Made by a program: the position numbers and the translations under genes. Positions 15,343 through 19,426 of a stretch of 19,426 nucleotides of DNA are shown here, piece after piece. Location of the stretch: positions 1 through 19,426 of the forward strand of contig JBDSYA010000053.1 of the NCBI GenBank assembly GCA_039925865.1, read 5' to 3'. Source of the stretch: JBDSYA01 sp039925865. Its GTDB lineage: Bacteria; Bacteroidota; Ignavibacteria; Tepidaquicellales; Tepidaquicellaceae. The notes beneath the pieces were generated by a model that worked only from the letters and a program-made list of their open reading frames with translations, did not search any database and had not been told where the DNA came from. Position 1 is the stretch's first letter. Every line of letters starts with the position of its first letter.

Positions 15343-18153
15343 ATGAAAAAAAATATACTGATTTTATTACTGCTTTTAATTTCATCTGCTTCTTATTCTC
15401 AGGAAAAATTCGGTTCTCTATACGGCATTGTCGCTGACTCAGCCGGTATTCCACTTGACGGAGTAACATTAAAATTTAAAGGAACTTATCTTGGTGCCGT
15501 TTCCGATTATAACGGATCATACAAGATTGAAAACGCCACTCCGGGAAGCTATACTCTGCAAGTATCTTATGAGGGTTTTAAAACTGTCGAATACACTGAT
15601 ATCCGGATCAATGAAGACGAAAATAAAAAATTCAATGTGACACTGAAGTCAACTTCGTTTTCTGTGGATCAGGAGATCGAAGTTGTCGGTGACAGGCCAC
15701 TAATGGATATTGAACAGACAAGCAGTAACCATATTGTTACAAGTGACGACATTTCAAAATCTATCGTGACAAATGTACAGGATGTTATCACTCAGCAGGC
15801 AGGAGTTGTCAAAGATGATAATGAAATTCATATACGAGGAGGAAGGAATTATGAAAATTCATTTCTCATTGACGGCGTATCAGTACAGGATCCCCTTTCG
15901 GGTACAGGTTATGGATTACAATTATCTGCAAATTCTCTTGAAGAAGTTGAAGTGATCACCGGCGGTTATAATGCTGAATTTGGTCAGGCTACGAGCGGCG
16001 TTGTTAATGTCCGCACAAAAGAAGGCAGGTATAATGAATTTAATTTCTATGCTTCTTACAAACGTGATAATTTCGGGACGGGCAAAAATTCCGGTTCAAG
16101 TTTTAATACAGATATTCTTGAGTTTAATCTTAGCGGGCCTGAGCCGATCACAAAATTTTTATTTAAAGCACTAAAAATAAAACCACCGGGAGAGATCACT
16201 TTATTCGGAAGTTTTTTCATGGGATTGTCAGATGGTTTCTATGCTAATAAAGGCGGATTCAAGGCTAGCAGAGTTTCTTCTTCAACTTTCGGAGGATCTA
16301 AATTTGCTCCACGCCAGGATAACAGCTGGTATTGGCTTGGCAAGGCAACGTGGAGATTTATTCCTACAATGAAGCTGGGCTATTCCTTTAATCAGTCTGT
16401 TTCAATTAATCAAAACTCGAGTTCACTTCAGTCAAATCTTGAATACGTCGAACCTTCGCCTGGCTATCAGTATGACTTTCAAAAAATTCTTGATAATGCA
16501 AATACTTATACACAAAACAGTATTTTCAATACCGTAACATGGACTCATACAACAAGTCCGAAAACTTATTATGAAATTAAGCTTAATAAATTTTTTACTA
16601 CATTAAGAGTTGATGCAAACGGCCTGAACTGGAATCAGTACACCGAACCATTAGATCTTACAAAACCACCTTTTCAGTTTTATTTTATTGACAGCACCAG
16701 AACGGGTATTATTCCGGGCGATGGCTTTTATGATGTCGGAAATCCTTTTACATGGCATGACCATTATGTAGATGAATATTCAGCCAAGGCAGATTACAAT
16801 CATAATTTCAGCACCAAGAGTAAGCTGAAGATCGGCGCAGAAGCAAGCTTTCAGGAAATGCAGCTTGTTGACATTTATCAACCATGGATAAAACCTTTTG
16901 GACTCAACAATGACGTTTATAAAGTGTATCCCTCATTTGGAGATATTTACGGGCAGCATAGCCTTACATTTAAAGGAATGATTTTAAATTACGGACTAAG
17001 ATTTGATTATTGGTTTCCTGGAAAATATGTTGACGATGCAGTTAAAAACCCTGAAGTTGTAACCATTCCTGATCAGATAAGAAGCGCTTATGAATCCGAT
17101 ACCTATAATCTTTTCGGAAGGAAAGTTAAACTGAACATTTCCCCACGGATCGGTATATCTCATCCGGTGACAAACAATCAAACATTGTTTTTCTCATACG
17201 GCCATTTTTCCAAACGCCCTAAGCCGCAGTTTGTATATGCAAAACTTAATCCGCAAACTGCAAAATCAACATTTCAAAAATTTGGTAATCCTAATCTGAA
17301 TCCTGAAACAACAGTTGCTTATGAGCTGGGAGTACGAAACCAGTTTACTAACGACGACGTGCTGACTATAACTGCCTACTATAAAAATATTTATGATTAT
17401 GTAGCAACTAAAAGTATTCTTATTAACAGCGGCCGGCTGATAGGAAAATCATTTATTACTTATTTCAATCAGGACTACGCCAGATCAAGAGGTCTTGAAG
17501 TTGAGTATAAGAAAAGGATCAGCAGCTGGTTCAATGCAAAATTAAATTTTACATATTCTGTTGCTACCGGTAAAAGCTCGACCAGTGATCAGGGTTTTCT
17601 CGTAGCCACGCGTGGTGCACAGGAAACTATCTCCGAGTTATTTCTTTCATGGGATAAGCCGATTCAGGCGAGCGCAAATTTATATTTCAATATTGAAAAA
17701 GGTAAAGGAGTTTTTGGATTCGGGAGAAATATTTTAGATGATATTTCATTGAAGTCCAGGATATTCTTTCAATCAGGAAAACGATATACTCAGCAGCTCA
17801 GAAGCGGAACTCTTGAAAACGGAAGACCTGAATACACATCCGACATAAATAATATTAACGGCGAAGTAGGAGAAAACTGGTTTTGGATAGATCTCGACAT
17901 TGATAAATATATTCAGATCGGAGCAATGGAGCTTGTACTTGGAGTTTCTATCAATAATTTATTTAATCAAAAGAACTCAACGATAGTAAATCCTGTAACA
18001 GGAAAAGCATATGAGTTTGGAGATCCGACACCTGATTCTTATAACGATCCGCTATATCCGGATTTGCAGGCGCCGATAAGTCCATATCCTTATAACCCGG
18101 CAAGATTTCTGACACCGAGAAATATCAGGTTTGGGATTTCGTTGAAGATGTAA
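15343..18153 (+). CDS. TonB-dependent receptor with carboxypeptidase-regulatory-like domain
   Basis: This 936-residue protein is an outer-membrane transporter powered by TonB/ExbBD; the substrate cannot be read from sequence. The order is a signal peptide (M-K-K-N, leucine-rich core, cleavage near S-Y-S-Q at 20); a CarboxypepD_reg-like domain at about 24-105 (G-S-L-Y-G-I-V-A-D-S-A-G, Y-N-G-S-Y-K-I, P-G-S-Y-T-L-Q-V-S-Y-E-G-F-K); a plug at about 128-230 (V-I-T-Q-Q-A-G-V-V, I-H-I-R-G-G-R, F-L-I-D-G-V-S-V-Q-D-P, G-G-Y-N-A-E-F-G-Q-A-T-S-G-V-V-N-V); and a 22-strand-type barrel to the C-terminus, including N-P-N-L-N-P-E-T-T-V-A-Y-E-L-G-V near 650. No classical TonB box was identified. Length and order are normal for carboxypeptidase-regulatory-domain receptors of Bacteroidota. 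The heptamer array lies just upstream; neighbouring lipoprotein and T9SS proteins suggest a shared surface complex (inference). Confidence 0.93.
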   Translation: MKKNILILLLLLISSASYSQEKFGSLYGIVADSAGIPLDGVTLKFKGTYLGAVSDYNGSYKIENATPGSYTLQVSYEGFKTVEYTDIRINEDENKKFNVTLKSTSFSVDQEIEVVGDRPLMDIEQTSSNHIVTSDDISKSIVTNVQDVITQQAGVVKDDNEIHIRGGRNYENSFLIDGVSVQDPLSGTGYGLQLSANSLEEVEVITGGYNAEFGQATSGVVNVRTKEGRYNEFNFYASYKRDNFGTGKNSGSSFNTDILEFNLSGPEPITKFLFKALKIKPPGEITLFGSFFMGLSDGFYANKGGFKASRVSSSTFGGSKFAPRQDNSWYWLGKATWRFIPTMKLGYSFNQSVSINQNSSSLQSNLEYVEPSPGYQYDFQKILDNANTYTQNSIFNTVTWTHTTSPKTYYEIKLNKFFTTLRVDANGLNWNQYTEPLDLTKPPFQFYFIDSTRTGIIPGDGFYDVGNPFTWHDHYVDEYSAKADYNHNFSTKSKLKIGAEASFQEMQLVDIYQPWIKPFGLNNDVYKVYPSFGDIYGQHSLTFKGMILNYGLRFDYWFPGKYVDDAVKNPEVVTIPDQIRSAYESDTYNLFGRKVKLNISPRIGISHPVTNNQTLFFSYGHFSKRPKPQFVYAKLNPQTAKSTFQKFGNPNLNPETTVAYELGVRNQFTNDDVLTITAYYKNIYDYVATKSILINSGRLIGKSFITYFNQDYARSRGLEVEYKKRISSWFNAKLNFTYSVATGKSSTSDQGFLVATRGAQETISELFLSWDKPIQASANLYFNIEKGKGVFGFGRNILDDISLKSRIFFQSGKRYTQQLRSGTLENGRPEYTSDINNINGEVGENWFWIDLDIDKYIQIGAMELVLGVSINNLFNQKNSTIVNPVTGKAYEFGDPTPDSYNDPLYPDLQAPISPYPYNPARFLTPRNIRFGISLKM

Positions 18154-18230
18154 GTTAATAAAAACTTCTTTTTGATCCGCCACCGTGAGTGAAAAGAATT
18201 ATTGTAAGTTAGTACCAAAAATATAAGATT

Positions 18231-19426
18231 ATGAAACAATTTATAGTTTTGATTTTTATTATTACAGCAGGAATTTGCTTTTCCAATGTTAAAGTAAGTG
18301 CGCAACCGATTGTATGGAAAAAGATTTTCGGTGGACAATATAATGAAGTCGCGTACAATTGTATAGAATCCCGAGATGGCGGTTACCTGGTATCAGGATT
18401 TAAGGAAGTTCTTTTTAAAGGCGGCCCTTTTACAATTTGGCAGGCATATCTGGTAAAATTAGATCGATATGGAAATATTCTATGGGATAAAATTATAGGA
18501 GATTCCTCAGCCTTGGGTATTTCTCCTACTGTAATAGAAGATCCTTTAGGAAATATTTTTTTTCCTTATACGGAGGAGGTTGGCCATTTAGCTAAATTAG
18601 ATAGCAAAGGAAATTTGTTATGGAACAAAGATTATGCATTAAACAATATTGAATTATTTAGAGGCATTTCTTTTGAGAATAATTATAGGAACCTTGTTTT
18701 GCTAAGCCAAAACATTGTTCAGGGATTTTATTCTACATCCTCAATTACTAAACTAGATACCAGTGGAAATGTAATTTGGAATAAAAGTATTTATGATAGC
18801 ATCCCGAGTATATCAGTTTATACTTCTCACAATAATTCTTTCATTTTTTTACCAAATTCTTACTACATAACTGGTGCCAAAGGTGTAAATGCTTTTATAA
18901 TAAAGACTGATACAAATGGAAATGTTATTTGGAACAAAAGATATTTTGACAATCGCGGGATTTTTTCAATTGCACAAATTTCTGAAAATTTTTTTATCGG
19001 TAGTGGGCAAGCGGATGCAGCAGGAAATCTATTTTGTCAAAAATTCGACAGTGGTGGGGTTGTAATCTGGAACAAAAATTATGGAAATGATCCTCTCGCA
19101 TTCGGAGTAGGCTATGATAGAATTATTAAAAATTTCGACAATCATTTTGCGCTTGGGACGACGGGTGGTAATAAAGGAAGATTACTCGTGATTGATTCGT
19201 TAGGCAGTATTTTAACTAGTAAATTTTATCCTTTCCCTCAAAACTATCTCGTAAAGCAAAAAAATATAAATAATACTTCTGATTCAGGATATATAATTTC
19301 CGGTTCTATAGATTCCAATAATTCTATTTCTATACCCCGAATAGGTGATAAACAAATTGATGTTCTAATTTTTAAAATTGATAAGAATGGCAATACAGTT
19401 TCAATAGGAAAGTTTTCGTCACTTGT
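18231..19426 (+). CDS. Seven-repeat (probable beta-propeller) secreted protein, copy 2, 3'-truncated by the window edge
   Basis: The frame is open from ATG 18231 to the last base (398 full codons), so the gene continues beyond the window. It has a signal peptide (M-K-Q-F-I-V-L, hydrophobic core, cleavage after K-V-S-A). It is a clear paralogue of the gene at 9430: both mature proteins begin Q-P-I-V-W, share stretches such as V-Y-T-S-H-N-N-S-F and N-S-Y-Y-I-T-G-A, and align with few gaps. Seven D-x-x-G-N-x-x-W-like turns have their Asp at residues 78, 124, 176, 227, 273, 322 and 384, nearly the same spacing as in copy 1, and blades 6 and 7 again lack the Trp. By comparison with copy 1 only a linker and the T9SS sorting domain, roughly 90 residues, should be missing. 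It starts 77 bases after the receptor stop; no terminator is visible in that gap. Confidence 0.85.
   Translation, partial: MKQFIVLIFIITAGICFSNVKVSAQPIVWKKIFGGQYNEVAYNCIESRDGGYLVSGFKEVLFKGGPFTIWQAYLVKLDRYGNILWDKIIGDSSALGISPTVIEDPLGNIFFPYTEEVGHLAKLDSKGNLLWNKDYALNNIELFRGISFENNYRNLVLLSQNIVQGFYSTSSITKLDTSGNVIWNKSIYDSIPSISVYTSHNNSFIFLPNSYYITGAKGVNAFIIKTDTNGNVIWNKRYFDNRGIFSIAQISENFFIGSGQADAAGNLFCQKFDSGGVVIWNKNYGNDPLAFGVGYDRIIKNFDNHFALGTTGGNKGRLLVIDSLGSILTSKFYPFPQNYLVKQKNINNTSDSGYIISGSIDSNNSISIPRIGDKQIDVLIFKIDKNGNTVSIGKFSSL

Noticed and set aside
18154..18230. TTCTTTT/AAAAGAA inverted repeat after the TonB receptor as a terminator
   Set aside because: The stem is A/T-only and short, with no T-tail; not supported.
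1..19426. CRISPR array, tRNA/rRNA genes, insertion sequence or phage module
   Set aside because: No spaced direct repeats, cloverleaf-like stretches, transposase, integrase or phage structural genes were seen; gaps between genes are short.

Overview
The window is about 19.4 kb of AT-rich DNA with every supported gene on the + strand. It most likely comes from a member of the Ignavibacteria/Chlorobi side of the Bacteroidota. The best evidence is several large secreted proteins ending in a type IX secretion (T9SS) C-terminal sorting domain with the N-Y-P-N-P-F-N-P core, a form common in Ignavibacteria-like lineages. Signal peptides ending in S-Q or A-Q and a carboxypeptidase-regulatory-domain TonB receptor agree with this. 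Several starts are TTG or GTG, and no consistent Shine-Dalgarno sequence is visible. Placement below phylum level is inference.

Left part (1-4698), ordinary metabolism: the 3' two thirds of an electron-transfer flavoprotein alpha subunit; a bifunctional-nuclease-family (DUF151) protein with a C-terminal UVR motif; a small secreted, probably outer-membrane beta-barrel protein; and a strong rho-independent terminator. A tight three-gene run follows: type III pantothenate kinase (coaX), a YjbQ/UPF0047 protein overlapping it by 4 bases, and a polytopic GT-C-like membrane protein. The terminator's U-tract ends only 11 nt before the coaX start codon, which raises the question of how coaX is transcribed.

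Right part (4899-19426), cell-envelope cluster: seven large genes, all with signal sequences. In order they are a T9SS-type protein with an unassigned N-terminal region and an FN3-like domain; a T9SS protein with two OB-fold-like regions; a T9SS protein with seven G-N-x-x-W repeats, probably a seven-bladed propeller; a 1003-residue T9SS protein with a beta-helix and a TPR-like region; a lipoprotein with FN3-like repeats; a TonB-dependent receptor; and a second copy of the propeller gene that runs off the window end. Short gaps (5-109 nt) and uniform orientation suggest one or two transcription units. The proteins would sit on or outside the outer membrane around the receptor. No enzyme active site is recognisable, so the role (binding and uptake of a macromolecule, adhesion, or surface-layer function) is not determined.

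Short AT-rich tandem repeats lie upstream of three genes (712-733, 4785-4816, 15278-15312). No tRNA, rRNA, CRISPR array, insertion sequence or phage gene was seen. No gap between genes exceeds about 200 bases.
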